The notes under the pieces: generated by a model | Told to the model about the DNA's origin: nothing | Database searches by the model: none | The model's input: the letters and a program-made list of their open reading frames with translations, nothing else | In this document: positions 22,321 to 34,500 of the stretch, piece after piece | Layout: each line of letters starts with the position of its first letter | Numbering within the stretch: the first letter of the stretch is position 1 | Position numbers and translations under genes: made by a program | DNA from: Puccinellia tenuiflora | Taxonomy: Eukaryota > Streptophyta > Magnoliopsida > Poales > Poaceae | Direction: 5' to 3' | Length of the DNA: 64,000 nucleotides | Assembly: GCA_012064385.1 (NCBI GenBank) | Contig: QRDG01001872.1 | Span: 145,252-209,251 of the forward strand

Positions 22321-22446
22321 TTGGCTAAACTTTTTCTAACTTACGGGTGGCGTTGGTGGGTAATTATTTACAAGTTTTAGGGGCAATTTTAATGACGTAC
22401 CAAACCAAACCGCGGAAGCCTTATTGCTTTTATTATTAGGTATAGA
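22321..22446 (-). mobile_element. Second Helitron 5' terminus, tandem to the first
   Basis: On the minus strand 22446 leftwards reads TCTATACCTAATAATAAAAG after a few bases of TCTATA. This is the same 5' terminus as the Helitron ending at 22320. It could be the remains of an older Helitron invaded by the first, or the true start of a longer element (20729-22446) that acquired a second 5' end. Confidence 0.55.
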
Positions 22447-22511
22447 TATAGATGTCTAGATAAAAAACCAATTTTCTGAAAACCTTAAAATAGATTTTTT
22501 AATTTTTAAAA

Positions 22512-22553
22512 ACCGAGCTTCCTTTTTATGGTAAAAAAAAATACCGAGCTTCC
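22512..22553. repeat. Micro-insertion flanked by 11-bp direct repeats
   Basis: ACCGAGCTTCC occurs at 22512-22522 and 22543-22553. The 20 bases between end in an A9 run and T. It has the same architecture as the micro-insertions at 2349 and 47979. Confidence 0.55.
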
Positions 22554-22935
22554 TAAAGCTATGCCTCAAAACACCACGCTGTGCATTGCTGGCGTTAAAA
22601 AACAATTTTCTGCGCAATCGGTCTGAACAATGGGCTGGGCTGGAATTAACAAAGCCAAGCCTGCCCTTTTCTCACCGGGCCATCTAGTCACACCCCAAAA
22701 AAATAGATTTACAAGTTGGCAGGCTCTCTGGTCCAAGATACCATCTCCGAATTGGACCTGGAGCCGGCCACTCGATCGGCCTGCTTGTAGATACGAAGCC
22801 GTGCGCGTCTCCGTCTCGGTGGCGCGCACCGACATCATATATACCGATGCACACCGCCAATGCACCTACCGACCGACTGCACGAGGCTCTCCCGATCGAT
22901 CACGCTTCACGGCTCGCACGTACGTTGTCGATCAC

Positions 22936-23511
22936 ATGGCGGAGGCCAACAGGGAGGAGGCCGAGCGGGCCTGCCGGCGCGCCGAGGAGCACTTCCTCGC
23001 CGGCAACGTGGCCGGGGCGCGCCGGCTGGCCGGGAAGGCCCAGCGCCTGTTCCCGTCGCTGCCCGGCGTCGCCAACGCGGTCGCCGCCTACGCCGTCCGC
23101 GTCCGCTGCGACCACTGCCTGGCGTCCAAGGAGGTGACCCGCATCGAGCTCACTCGCGGATTGGTGCGCTGCCCCCGGTGCCACAGCGTGCTGCGCGATC
23201 CGAGTATGCCCATGCCGACGTATCCGACTATGCCGACGTACGTGTGGCGGTCGCCGGGCTCGTACTACCAGGTTCCCACCAATACGCCGCCGCCGCCACA
23301 GAAGAGGAACGAACCGCCGCCGCCCCCAACCCCGCCAAAGAAGAAGAATGAGCCGCGGCCGCCGACGTTCACGTGCCCCGCCAGGTGCCCCCGCTGCGAG
23401 ACGCAGTTCACGTCCATGGTGTCCAAGGGCTCATGGCGACTCCGGTGCAAGAACTGCCTCAAGGACGCCATCATCCACGTGAAAGGCCCCGACGCCGCAA
23501 CCTGTACCTGA
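22936..23511 (+). CDS. J-protein-like N-terminal helices plus two zinc ribbons, no J domain
   Basis: Start at 22936, not the upstream in-frame ATG at 22630, because similarity to J proteins begins there and a TATATA box (22838-22843) lies about 95 bases before it. The 191-aa product opens with EEAERACRRAEEHFLAGNVA and AQRLFPSLPGVANAVAAY, the helices that precede the J domain in plant type III J proteins. In place of the J domain there is a zinc ribbon (CDHC, 17 residues, CPRC), a Pro-rich basic linker, and a second ribbon (CPRC, 16 residues, CKNC). The frame is open throughout. It shares family and strand with the frameshifted copy at 17294. It may act in protein binding rather than Hsp70 stimulation; this is inference. 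Confidence 0.75.
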   Translation: MAEANREEAERACRRAEEHFLAGNVAGARRLAGKAQRLFPSLPGVANAVAAYAVRVRCDHCLASKEVTRIELTRGLVRCPRCHSVLRDPSMPMPTYPTMPTYVWRSPGSYYQVPTNTPPPPQKRNEPPPPPTPPKKKNEPRPPTFTCPARCPRCETQFTSMVSKGSWRLRCKNCLKDAIIHVKGPDAATCT

Positions 23512-24066
23512 ACGTTCCGACGACGTCTTGGCTCTCGAGTTTTTCTACGCTTTCCTTCCAGGGAAGGATGTCATTTAGCTCATCAAGCTTGCACTAGACA
23601 TAAATGTACTCTTTTATTTTGTTCAAAACAATACATGTGACGTTTATATAAACTGAGCTTGATATATATATAGCACAGTACTATGTTCTTACTTAATGTT
23701 ACTGATCCAGGGGAAAGCTGCTGGAGAATTTACATGTTGCCAGGCAGAAAGAAACACATGCTGAAGTCGATCAATTCGTGAAACTCTATCGGCCAGAAGT
23801 TCAGCACCCTAGTAATGGCTGCTGTACGAGAAAGAAACCCGGAGGCTAGGCTATATATACGATCTAAGAGCAGGAGAAGTTACGTTTGCTCATGCACCAG
23901 GACACGAAAACCGCAAATGACCAGGCGGTGAAGCTACTATCCAAATTCCTACAGAACCCTACTCCATCTTTTTCCCTATGCATCACCACTGTTCTTCAAA
24001 ACCATAACGCTATCCAGTATTCACGAGTCGTCGATCTTACAGACGGACCGTCTGGTAAGAGCTGCA
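23512..24066. other. Intergenic spacer between convergent genes
   Basis: 3' flanks of the plus-strand zinc-ribbon gene and the minus-strand coiled-coil gene. No further gene or repeat seen. Confidence 0.5.
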
Positions 24067-27000
24067 TCAGTCCTCGCGCTCAAACTCATCGTCAGGGCCC
24101 AGAAACGAGGCAAAGGACTTGCGAAGCATGCTGATGGATTTGTCACCCTGCAAAACAGAAACAGAGTTAAACTACTGCTTGCCTAAGAGAAGCATGTGTG
24201 TTGTGCTCACTTGTGCATAACAATAAAATTAGTTCCTGTCCTCAAGTATGTATCTTAGAACATGCATGGTAAGAAGGTGATGCGCTTTCTTAGAGCATTT
24301 GGATTGTTTTTAACTCTTATTAGATGGAAAGCTGGCCCCAGGGACTTCGATGGTATTTGGGCCCCCTGGTGGTATGGACGCGCGTACAAATCTACAGGCT
24401 TCTCTAAATCCCGCCATTACCCTATGGTAAACCCCGCATCTTTACTTCCAGTACTTCATCAGTACTTCTACTTTAGTTTACTTCGCATACTTAGTCAGTC
24501 ATTACTTGTAGGTAGTGGCAAGGACATGGTGATAAACACTAATGCTAAATTATTACCTCTCGTGGCAAGGCCTTCTCGTAATTCGTTCTGGTATACAGAG
24601 CAGCATGAGTATATTGAGGAAGTTAGGTGTGCATTTAACCCTTTCAACGGATTTCATTCCCTTCTCTCTACCAAGTTACCAAGATGCAAATGACTTCATC
24701 TTGCTTTCTGTATATTTGGCAATTAAAACATATCTTATTATTAACATTGACCTTATTTTAGTTGCACACTTTTCCATTTGCGTTTTATGACCTGCTTGAG
24801 CTAAGCTTGCCCTTTTACAATATAATAGTACCAAAATAAACTGAACTTTGTGAAGCAATATAGTGACAGGAGCAAAACGCAGTTCTAGTAAACAGAGGAG
24901 GATGTCAAATATACCTGCTTCATCTTCTTCAGAGATACTTCTGCGTCAGCAATCTTCTCTGAAACTGTTTTCTCAAGCTCAGACAGAGTAGCCTTCTCCT
25001 TCTTCCCTGTACAAAGGGGACATATGTGTCAGAGAAAAGATCTTCGACACACAAGAACTGTTTAAATGACATTTGAATCAGAGGAAGCATCTTCCGCACA
25101 TAAGCAAGCACTTACTTTGCAGTTCATACTGAACAATCAATTTCTCCTTTTCAACTTCAAACTTTGAGAAGAGATCTGCAGAACACGGCATGTGGATGAG
25201 TAGTCAATAACAGAGATGCCCATTAAGTCTATTCATTACTCACAACCACCACCCAAAGATATTGTCCATTCTTTCGAACAAATGTAGTAGAATTAAGAGA
25301 GTTTAATATCCAGTACACATATATACTTGAACTGAGCACACAGTTCGACCAAGTTGAAGGGTTATTGAAGACATGGTTTTCCTTGGATAATGTTTGACGA
25401 TATATAATTATCAAGAGCCCGGAAAACATGTAACGGACTCATTTATATGTAAATATGTTTAATTAGACAGCATGCCACTACCGTTCTTCTGTACATCCTA
25501 GAATACGAGAAGACCATGTTCTATACATGTATTATGGTAACACATAGAGTATTATATACCATAGACTTCGGAAATATGGTAGCAGGCACTCATTTGGCAT
25601 ACCTTTGAAATTATGTACATGTGCAGCTTTGTCTTTGCAGAACTTGTCATTACTCGGTCTTCAATGAACCTTCACACTGCATGGCATACAATCTGCTGTT
25701 AACCAAACTATGAGCATATATTATATGATCTGGTCTAAAATGTTGCATCAATCCAAATTCAAAACCTCTTTGGATGTCTTCGTTAGAGCTTTAAGAAAAT
25801 TCTGCCTGCTAATGCAAACAATAAAGTTTTGTCAGCATTCAGGTACATGCAACAAATATTCACAGTTTTTATTGTCAATAACTGGCTTTGGTCCATGTGT
25901 TCATGTTATAGGCTTACAGCTATGAGCAGAAAACCATACCAAATGTTCACTCTACGAAAAGCACAGCAGAAATATGTATCCCTATTACAACACAGAAAGA
26001 TAAAGGCAAGTAAATGGCTCGGTTATTCACCTTTCTTTCTCAAACTTGGTCTTGGTGTCCTGTACCATTGACTGAATCTCTGTTGCAACACTGAAAGTTA
26101 AGAAAAATCTGTTAGTAACGCAAATTTAGTAGCAGCTCTGCAGTGAGTGCACTAGACACTCTGAAAATAGATTGGGACCTTTGGCAGGCAAGAAGAGCGG
26201 GACATATCAAGCCACTGAACATGCACACTGAGATGTGATTGCATGAAGCAATACTTCCTACAGTACAGCACACACGCATTTTATGATCGAGCACAACACA
26301 ACAAAAGAGACCCAAAGCATTCACAGATAAACTGACAACCATACTACACCGCCCAAGAAACACTAAATCCGACACAGATGATACAAAGAAACATACTCCA
26401 AAGATTTGCAGGCTACTGTGAGACTGAAACCAGGACAAATGGGGAAGTGGCTGCACATAATCAATCAATCAAAAGTAGTGGTTACGGTTTCGCAAACAAG
26501 GTGGATACATCGTGTAAACTGACTGGTTAACACAATACTTCCAAGTCCTATCTTCAGATTGCATTGGTGCAAACAAACAGATCTCTTGTAATCTTATGAT
26601 GAACTACCTACTACCCCAATCATCAAAAGGACACCCAAACACCTGCACCCAAACATTCATAAGCAATATGGCACTCGTAAATCCTAGTTCTATCCAATGA
26701 AAAACTTCTGAAGCCTAAGACCAGAGTACATGCATGCAGCAGGTTAAAAACACTAACGGAGTCACAACTTCCAAATCCTGCCAATTGTGGACAGCAAATT
26801 TTCCATAAGTGGTGCTGGTAGAAAAATTTCGGACTGGAATGTTCAAACTGAGATGTAGAATGCACACTGAGATGTGAAAACACGAGCATTGCTCAAACTG
26901 GAATGTTCATGTATGCTATGCTTCCTTGAGTACAGCACATACAAGAAATGTTCATGTCTCTTATAAATTCAGGATCAACTAAGAAACATCACAAAAGAGA

Positions 27001-27962
27001 CCCATGCATTCAACGAAAAAACCTGACAACCATGCTGCGCTCCGCTTCTAGTTTGTTGGTGCAAGCACAGATTTCCAGAATAATCAGATACAATCAAACA
27101 CTAACACACTCCCAAGTCTTCGCAGGCTATTGTGTGAACCAGGAAAAATTGGGAAGGTGCATGCAAATATTACATCAACAAAACTAGCCATTGCCATATA
27201 AACCAATCGGTGCACGCAACACTTGTAAGCCCAACCGTCTCATTGGTGCACGCAACACATGTAAGTTCTCTCTTCGCATTGCATCGGTGCACACCTAACA
27301 GATCCCTTATGATGAACTAACTAGTACCCCAACCATCAAAAGGGCACCTAAATATCCACGAAATAACATGCCCCTCGTAACTCCTAGTTCTCATCATACC
27401 CTTGCGAACAACAAATCTCCTACAAGTCGCCCAAATCAGACACTGGCTATTTTCGACCCGGTACAGAGATGGGGAGGTGGAGTGGAAGCGGGAATAACCT
27501 GGAGATGGCCTGCTCGGTCTTCTTCAGGCCGTCCTTGTGCGCCTTGTCCTTGATATGGCGCAGCATCGACACGATCTCCTTGAAGTCACTGCGTCGCACA
27601 ACCACACCGCATCAGCATCCACAAAAATCGTGACCAAATCAGTGGAACCACACTAAAATCCGGCACGAATCGCGCGTGATAGGAGGGAGATGGAGAGGAG
27701 GAGGAGGGAGGCGCAACTACGAAACCCTCGCCTCGGTCTCTTCGATCCGGACCACCTCGCCTACGGGGCGGGGCAGGACGCGGAGTAGCGCGGCGCGAGT
27801 AGCGGGGCGGAGGGAAGCGGGAGGGGAGGGGAGGCACCTGTCGAGCTCGGGGTCGGAGTCGTCCATGTCGCGGCGCCGCTTGTCGGACCGGAGCGCCTCG
27901 GCGGGGTCCTTGCCCGCGCTGCGCTTGCCGCCGCTCGCCTTCGCCTTCCCCGCCGCCGACAT
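24067..27962 (-). CDS. Lysine-rich coiled-coil nuclear-type protein, 8 exons, frameshift in exon 5
   Basis: Exons (high to low): 27838-27962, 27499-27588, 26031-26090, 25766-25805, 25603-25676, 25116-25175, 24915-25006, 24067-24147. All junctions have GT-AG signals and phases agree, except that exon 5 is 74 bases where 73 or 76 is needed. It therefore reads into TAA at 25650-25652, while the downstream codons (NDKFCKDKAA) are sound in the next frame. Without that slip the product would be about 206 aa. The start has a basic stretch (SDKRRRDMDDSDPELD) like a nuclear localisation signal. Most of the rest is charged heptad-type helix (FKEIVSMLRHIKDKAHKDG; LSELEKTVSEKIADAEVSLK), and the tail (SISMLRKSFASFL, then acidic) looks conserved. 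It may belong with Cor1/Xlr/Xmr (SYCP3-like) proteins, a weak guess. A CT/GA repeat lies in the 5' leader (28010-28070). Confidence 0.78.
26217..27394. repeat. Tandem duplication inside intron 2 of the coiled-coil gene
   Basis: Blocks of about 26217-26700 and 26859-27394 share, in order, 'gcacactgagatgtga', 'agtacagcaca', 'caaaagagaccca', 'ctgacaaccat', 'cgcaggctattgtg' or a variant, 'cagatc' before a 'tgatgaacta' phrase, and 'ccccaatcatcaaaaggaca' or a variant. Divergence is considerable. The duplication lies wholly in the intron 26091-27498 and leaves exons untouched. Confidence 0.7.
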
Positions 27963-28069
27963 CGCCTCCGCTTCGCCTGCGCCCCTTCTCTCTCCTCTCG
28001 CCCCTCTCCCTCTCTCTCTCTCTGCCTCGGTGGTGTGTGTGTTCCTGTGTGTGTGTGAGAGAGAGAGAG

Positions 28070-29639
28070 AGGAAGCAGGGTTTTGCGGTAAGGCAATGGT
28101 GGCAGAGTGCTTTGTTTGGGCTTTTGCTTGTCGCTGGAACACTCAGCCCCAAGATGGCCCGAAAATTACCATTCGACCGTAGGGTTTTTTCTAACTCAGA
28201 AAATAATGTGGAATTTTTTCTAAAGAAAACATACTCTACTTATCCCTTACATTGTGCACCAGACCATTCGGGCAATTTAATTGCAAAATAATATTTTTTG
28301 GGTATGAATAATTCCTGAACTCCTTGGAGAAAGGGTTTTTGCTTATTCTTAGTTGCCCAATTTTTTAAAGAGTCTGAGTAAAATTTGTGAATGGTGAGAA
28401 AATTATATCAGGGCATCTACAAAGGTGTTAGTTAGCTGCATTTATTTGAATAAATTTTTATGTGGGATAGATGAAAAAGATAATAAACTATGTCGACTAA
28501 GAGCAGCTAACAGTCGACCTTGCAACCTTTGTACACCATCCTATTTAATGCTAATAATTCATGGAGAGTCCGTTTAAGCTCTAACTTCGTGTATGATTAT
28601 TTCACGGTCGACTCTAGATGACGTGAAGAGTCCTAAATGTCGAACTAAGTTTATCATTGTTTCGTCGTTGCCTTCATCAAAGCTTAAGTAAAATGCATTT
28701 CGGTCCTTATACTTGTCACCTTGACCCGTTTTGGTGACCATACGGAATACGGTTCGGGGCCCAACGACGATCACTAGTGAAGTTGTATCGTTGTATTCGA
28801 TGACGTGGCGGGTTGTGGACCCATCTACCGGGACATCTGGCAAAAGTGTGGCCGCATCGTCGTTGGGTTTGCGAAAAGCCCCTAAAGAGCGGAGTTAGAA
28901 CGAATGCATAAACCAGAGTCAGAAAATATCACCCCGGTGTCAGACACTTGCTGATGGACAGGTTTGACATCTTTTACCGTTTGTACAAGTGTTCTGTGGT
29001 GGACACGGCCTAACGAGAACGAAGACGCAATTTGGTTGATGTTGCCACCAAGAACAGAAACGCTCCCGCTCCACATTATATAAGTATCCTTAGTTAGATA
29101 ATTATATGAAGCCTAACGCACTCGAGATAATTGTAGGAGGATACCATCAAGTGCTTTATGATATCACGGCTATTAGTTTGCATCGATAGATAATTGGCAC
29201 TACAATTAATATTTTTTATCTTAAGGTCCTTATTGCTTTAGTTGATTAATGATAATCATGCTTAATTATGTTTAGTTACCCCAATGTCGAATATGGGATC
29301 AATCAGTGAGAAAAAACAGTATCCAACACATCATCGTGGATTCAACATGGTAGAAGGAACACTGCAGAAGCATCATAGTTGCTAGTACTATGTGCGCGCA
29401 TCAACATGCTTGCTATGGGACCGATAAAGCCGTCGGCTGGGATGAGCGAGATGCGCAATGAGACAGGGTTAGATCTATGTAATTTGGGTTCGTCAATTCT
29501 ATAGCTACGGTTAATCTGTTTAGAGATGAACTGCATTTTGAGGATTGTGTAGTTAGTAACCGTAATTCTGGATGATGAACTATGGAGATAAGATACAATT
29601 TTCTTGGAGGAGATAATTTTGAAGTAGAAGGGCACTCGA
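28070..29639. other. Intergenic DNA, no supported gene
   Basis: Only short ORFs; the longest (28574-28843, minus) has no recognisable domain and lies in repeat-like sequence. The 5' flank of the minus-strand coiled-coil gene occupies the first few hundred bases. Confidence 0.4.
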
Positions 29640-30214
29640 ATGAATGGAATGGAGCTAGTTAATAACATGAAAACTATAGAGAGGATTATTAGCCAGGGGC
29701 GGAGCTCGGGAGGACCAGCAGGGGCCTGGCCCCCCTATGGTGTTGTACAACATGAAGAATTCTCTACTTAAGCCAAGTTTAGACATGATTTTTGGACAAA
29801 AGTTAGCTTAGTTGGCCTCCCCTAAATGAAGTTTTCCTTGTTTGGCCCCCTTCAAGGGTCAATCCTGCCTCCGCCCCTGTTATTAGCAGGTTTGACAATG
29901 AAAAGGTGAGGAAATTGGCTGTCATTAGGGAAAATGCAACACCGCCGGCTGATTTGAACATGGAGACATGCGAAGCTCAAGTGCTAATTACTGAGTTTCT
30001 ATTGCTATTTGTTGACAAACATGATGTCACTTACATATCCGGTGATGAGAGTGTGGAAGAACTATATCCAGTGGAACTATATGATGATTTTGTTCGTGCG
30101 GGGTGGAACCAAGTCACACCATCAATGTTGTGTTGTCATCGTCGAATGGGATCATCACCCCTCCCCCACAGAGGGGTTTTGCTCTACATGGTACAGAACA
30201 TCTTGGAAATGTGA
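29640..30214 (+). pseudogene. Small ORF of unknown function split by a hAT-type MITE
   Basis: Two open segments, 29640-29693 (18 codons) and 29888-30214 (108 codons plus stop), lie in the same frame if the MITE and one copy of its 8-bp duplication are left out. The joined frame would encode 126 residues of mixed, protein-like composition, including LNMETCEAQVLITEFLLLFV, HDVTYISGDESVEELYP and an ending in QNILEM. I do not recognise the family. The insertion adds 194 bases and so shifts the frame. It could be the last exon of a dead gene. Confidence 0.45.
29694..29879. mobile_element. hAT-type MITE, 186 bp
   Basis: Terminal inverted repeats CAGGGGCGGA and TCCGCCCCTG. A perfect 8-bp target duplication TTATTAGC lies at 29686-29693 and 29880-29887. 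The CAG start and 8-bp duplication are typical of the hAT superfamily. The interior has no coding capacity. Confidence 0.9.
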
Positions 30215-31563
30215 AACCGCCACTTGATGCCTCTTAGCCGGTCGGTGGTGCGCCGATCGCCACAAATGCAAGAGACGTGGGAGAGACGAATCATGTTAGG
30301 GGGTGAGGGTTGTATTGTGTTAGGTGAGAGAAATATTTTTGGGTAAGTGTTAGTGAGAGAAACAACACGTTCTACCGATTTGTAGGAACCACTTGGTTCT
30401 TCATATCGGAGGAATATTCCATTCGAAGGAACCAATTCATTCCGTTCCTCTTTCTTGACCAAACACGGGAATGGGCTTAAGGTGTATAACGGTTTCATTA
30501 GGTTCCACTTGGTTCCTCAAACAAACACATCCTTATATCTTTAGTGGAGCGGGTCTGACATACTTTCACATGGTCATGTTAATTTTGAGGATTGGGTCAT
30601 CTTTTTGAGAATCTTGTCGACAGTGGACTTGTTTAGCCTATGCGTTTTGTTTTTCTTGTTTGTAGGCACATTTCGCAAGAAAGTGTGCCTCCTTGTACGT
30701 ATGACTCCTTTATTCTTAATGACAGCGCCCGTGCTTAAAAAGTCTTATTCGGGGAACATCTTGCTAAAAAGATTTTAAATCTACTTTTGTTTATACTTAA
30801 ATAATATAAGCTCAAATTTAGGAATCAACATCATCACCGCTTTTTACGACATGTTAGTGTAGAGATTACTCCATCCGTTCTATATTAGTTGACGTGATTT
30901 AGTAGCACACATTTGTAATAAAGCACTTAGGGAGTACGTTTGTATCTTGATCTGGTCGCCGCATCATCGAGCTGCTTCAAGACACGGTTGCAAACACCAC
31001 CTGTCCACCTCAGTGGATATATAGAGAAAGGTACGAGGGATGAACACACTTTCACCAGATCATTGACTTGATTATAACACATGTATTAATTTCATCCTTA
31101 ACGTTTCGCGTAGATATTCTACGCTTGATAAATTAAATGCTGTTTTTGAATTATCTACATGGATAAGTTTCGCCCTTAAAAACCAAAATCAGCTTATTTT
31201 TTCAGTCTGCCCTTCATAAGTGCATCACAAGATATTATTTTTGGACACGAAAAATGCATCACGAGATATCCTCAACCGATATTTGTCCCAAAAGACGAGC
31301 TGCACACCCCGGTCGCACAAGTGGCACCGCTGCTGCTGCTCCTCCGCCTTCCCGCCACAGATCGCCGCAAGTGACATGTGGAGCCTAACCCGGCGCCCCG
31401 CCTGTGAGGGTGAGCGGGTGAGCTCACCGCCACACCCACTCGAACGGGTGAGCGGTCAGCGGTGAGCTCTCGTCTCGTCCCCTGCTTCCCCGGCGCTCCA
31501 CTTCCACTCCCCTCGGAGAGTACGCTCAAACCGCCGCTCGCACGCACGGGCAGGCGGGGAGCC
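30215..31563. other. Intergenic DNA and upstream region of HCF145
   Basis: No gene. A short Stowaway remnant sits at 30869-30934. From about 31290 the sequence becomes GC-rich and holds the 5' leader and probable TATA-less promoter of the HCF145-type gene. Confidence 0.45.
30869..30934. mobile_element. Short Stowaway remnant
   Basis: CTCCATCCGTTCTATATTAG on the left and CTTAGGGAG on the right, with TA on both sides (30867-30868 and 30935-30936). At 66 bp it is an internally deleted copy. Confidence 0.6.
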
Positions 31564-34500
31564 ATGCCGGCTCTCGCCTCCCCCGCCCCCGCCGCCGTCG
31601 CGTTCCTCCCGCGAATCCCGAACCCCGCCGCGAGCCCTGCTGGTGGCCTTCGAGGGGCCGCGCTCTCGCGGCACCGCGGTGTCGCCGCCGCCGCCGCAGC
31701 CGCGGCCACCGGGGACCACTGGGGCGCCGACGAACACCGCCACCACGACCAGCAGAAGCCCTACCGCGGAGGCGGACGCAGGCGCGCGGGGCCGAGCGTG
31801 CAGTGCGACGTGGACGTGGTGTCGTGGCGGGAGCGCCGGGTGTTCGCCTCCGTCGCGGTGGCCGCCGACGTCGACACCGTCTGGCGCATCATCACCGACT
31901 ACGAGCGCCTCGCCGACTTCGTCCCCAACCTCGTCCACAGGTCCGCGCTTCTCGGCTTCCTTCGCCGTCTGAGAACAGAAGGATTTGAGGGGTTTAATTT
32001 GGGGGAAACTTGCGTGCAGTGGGAGGATCCCGTGCCCGCACGAGGGCAGGATATGGCTGGAGCAGAGGGGGCTGCAGCAGGCGCTCTACTGGCACATCGA
32101 GGCGCGCGTCGTGCTGGATCTCCGGGAGGTCCCGGATGCTGTACGTCAAGTGTTTGCCATAATTTCGTACCAGTAGTTGTTAGCTTGCAGTGAACTTGCT
32201 CACCATACAGGCTTTGCTAGTGCATTTTCTTCATTCATCGCGGATCGTGATTGGTGAGGCAAAGTTAAATGTCACTAAAATGTCATGATCAATTGGTTTA
32301 GTCCTGACTAGTGAATGCATTTTAGTCAGCATTTTCTGTTAGTGTTTGTGCACGTGTCGTTTGTCTTGTTAAATTGTGGGTAGCTGATTTAAAAATGATG
32401 AATGATCCCTCTCATTTTCTAGTTATGTCGAGCTATGTAACCTTACGTACTCAATTATTCTGTAACAATTGCCTTGCAGGCTAATGGACGAGAGCTGCAC
32501 TTCTCCCTGGTCGATGGTGACTTTAAGAAGTTCGAAGGGAAATGGTCTGTCAGATCTGGTCCAAGGTGGGCATGTTGTCTTTTTTATGTCTTATTTGCAC
32601 ACTAGCTAATATGCCCGTGCGTTGCAACGGGTGAAAAAATTATTAGTATGGCCGCAACGTGTATGGAAAGTCAGAAACTGATCTGTTTCAACGCATTCAT
32701 GGTGGCACATTGTGCGGTGTACCAAGAAATGTGTCGCTGCGTTATGTCACACCACTTTGTGAAAGCATTCACCTCCCTGTGAGAGTAGAGAATGCAAAGC
32801 AAGACGAATAAATCATCGATGAAGAAGACCGGATGTAGATGCACGGTGTCCGTTCGATCATCCTCTCCAAGACCGGTGACGTAGAAACCCTTATCGACAC
32901 ATTCTTATTAAGTTAAATACATACATGCAACTCCCTCAAATCGGTCAGGCAGCAAGAACCAAAAATCTTGATAATAGAAAATTCTTTTTGACACTAAATC
33001 AAGTATTTCAAATTTAAGAGTATATTTTTTCTGGAGAAAAATACTTGACATGTATACCATGTGATTTCTCGTACTCGATATTTCTCAGCATCTTTTTGAC
33101 AAGTGTTGGTACGAGATCAAGTCCACTCTGCTTCATAACAAATTCTTTCTTGCAATCCTCCGTTGCAAGCACATGTTTAATGCATCAATCTTCAAACACC
33201 AATAATCCTTATATTAGTTACTATTAATACATAACCGAACCAAGAGAAAAAAAATTAAGTGTGGCTTGTATGGTTGGCACCTATTAAGACAGTGAAGGTT
33301 GTAAAACCCAGCAATACTCTTCTGTAAACGTGGACACCATTGGAAGCTTAACTGCAATTCACTTGATTAGATACTTGACGCTTAAACATGAGAACATGGC
33401 ATAGGAGCACCAAAATCGCAACGGAAAAGGACCAAAAATACTCAAGTATACTGTTCTGTAAACTGAATGAAAAAACATCGAATTAAGTAATATGAACCCA
33501 ACCTTGAGTGGGGTCGGCGTGTGCGGGGGAGTAGCAACACAGTGGTCGAGCGGAGGGCGCGGCGGCAGAGGTGTGTGGGACGGCGGCGGGGGGTCGGGCG
33601 TGTGGGCAGGGATATTGGTTTCTGGTTGCTGACAGGATGAACTTATTTTGTTCCTTCTCCCTTAGCAATAAAAGGATACATACACTCAATGTTTGTAATT
33701 TTGGTTCACACGGATGATGAAAGCATGATGAATTAACTATATAGGTTAATCTCACCAAAAAGAGGTCTCTCACCTATCATTGGAGAAAGGGTCTCTCACA
33801 TATCGTCCATGATCATGAGGAAGTGAGCATAGTGCAACCATGCATATCTCCCCATACCCTCAAAGAGAAATGGGCTAACAAGAGTCTAAGGATTTGTATG
33901 TAGATACAGTAGCCTAAGATAAGAAAATCAGCCTCATGAGGAAGTGAGCATAGTGCAACTGTATGACGTGTCAGAGCTAAATTTCACAGCATGTTACCTT
34001 TTAGAGTCTTGCGACTTCCTCAAGCATATGAGAGTTCACCATAGCAGCCTACAAATTGCAAACATTGTTAAACCAAAATTCACAGCCAGATGTATGACAA
34101 GAAAAAATAGAGGATACCGATATTTTCAACAGGACATATATAGTAACTGAGGACACGTGAAACCTCAGTACCAGAGATGAACTTGAACATCATGGTAAGA
34201 CTCAACATATGAAGCTAAATTTTAAGCCCTTACCAAACATGTCAGTAAAAGAGCTGACGACATTTTTTCTGAATGCCACAGACAGTAACAGTCAAGTAAC
34301 AGAGGTTCTCCTATTGATGTTTGAACTTTTAGTCAAAATGATGTTCTCGACCTGAACTATTGATGTTTAAACTTCTACAAATCTAGCCATCATCTATGAT
34401 CCTTGAAGAGAGAAAAGCATCCGCAACACCATTAAGCAAATGTGCTAGCATAACTCCAAAAAAATGTGCATTGTCTTAATTTACACCAGTAAGTGTCGAA

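Noticed and set aside
22630..22935. 102 extra N-terminal residues of the zinc-ribbon gene
   Set aside because: A TATA box at 22838 lies inside this stretch and family similarity starts at the Met at 22936.
28574..28843. 89-codon minus-strand ORF with balanced composition
   Set aside because: No recognisable family, no splice partners, and surrounding text looks like dispersed repeat; not strong enough to call a gene.
31462..31563. Upstream in-frame extension of the HCF145 exon 1
   Set aside because: The apparent start is GTG; the first ATG is at 31564 and a transit-peptide-like sequence follows it.
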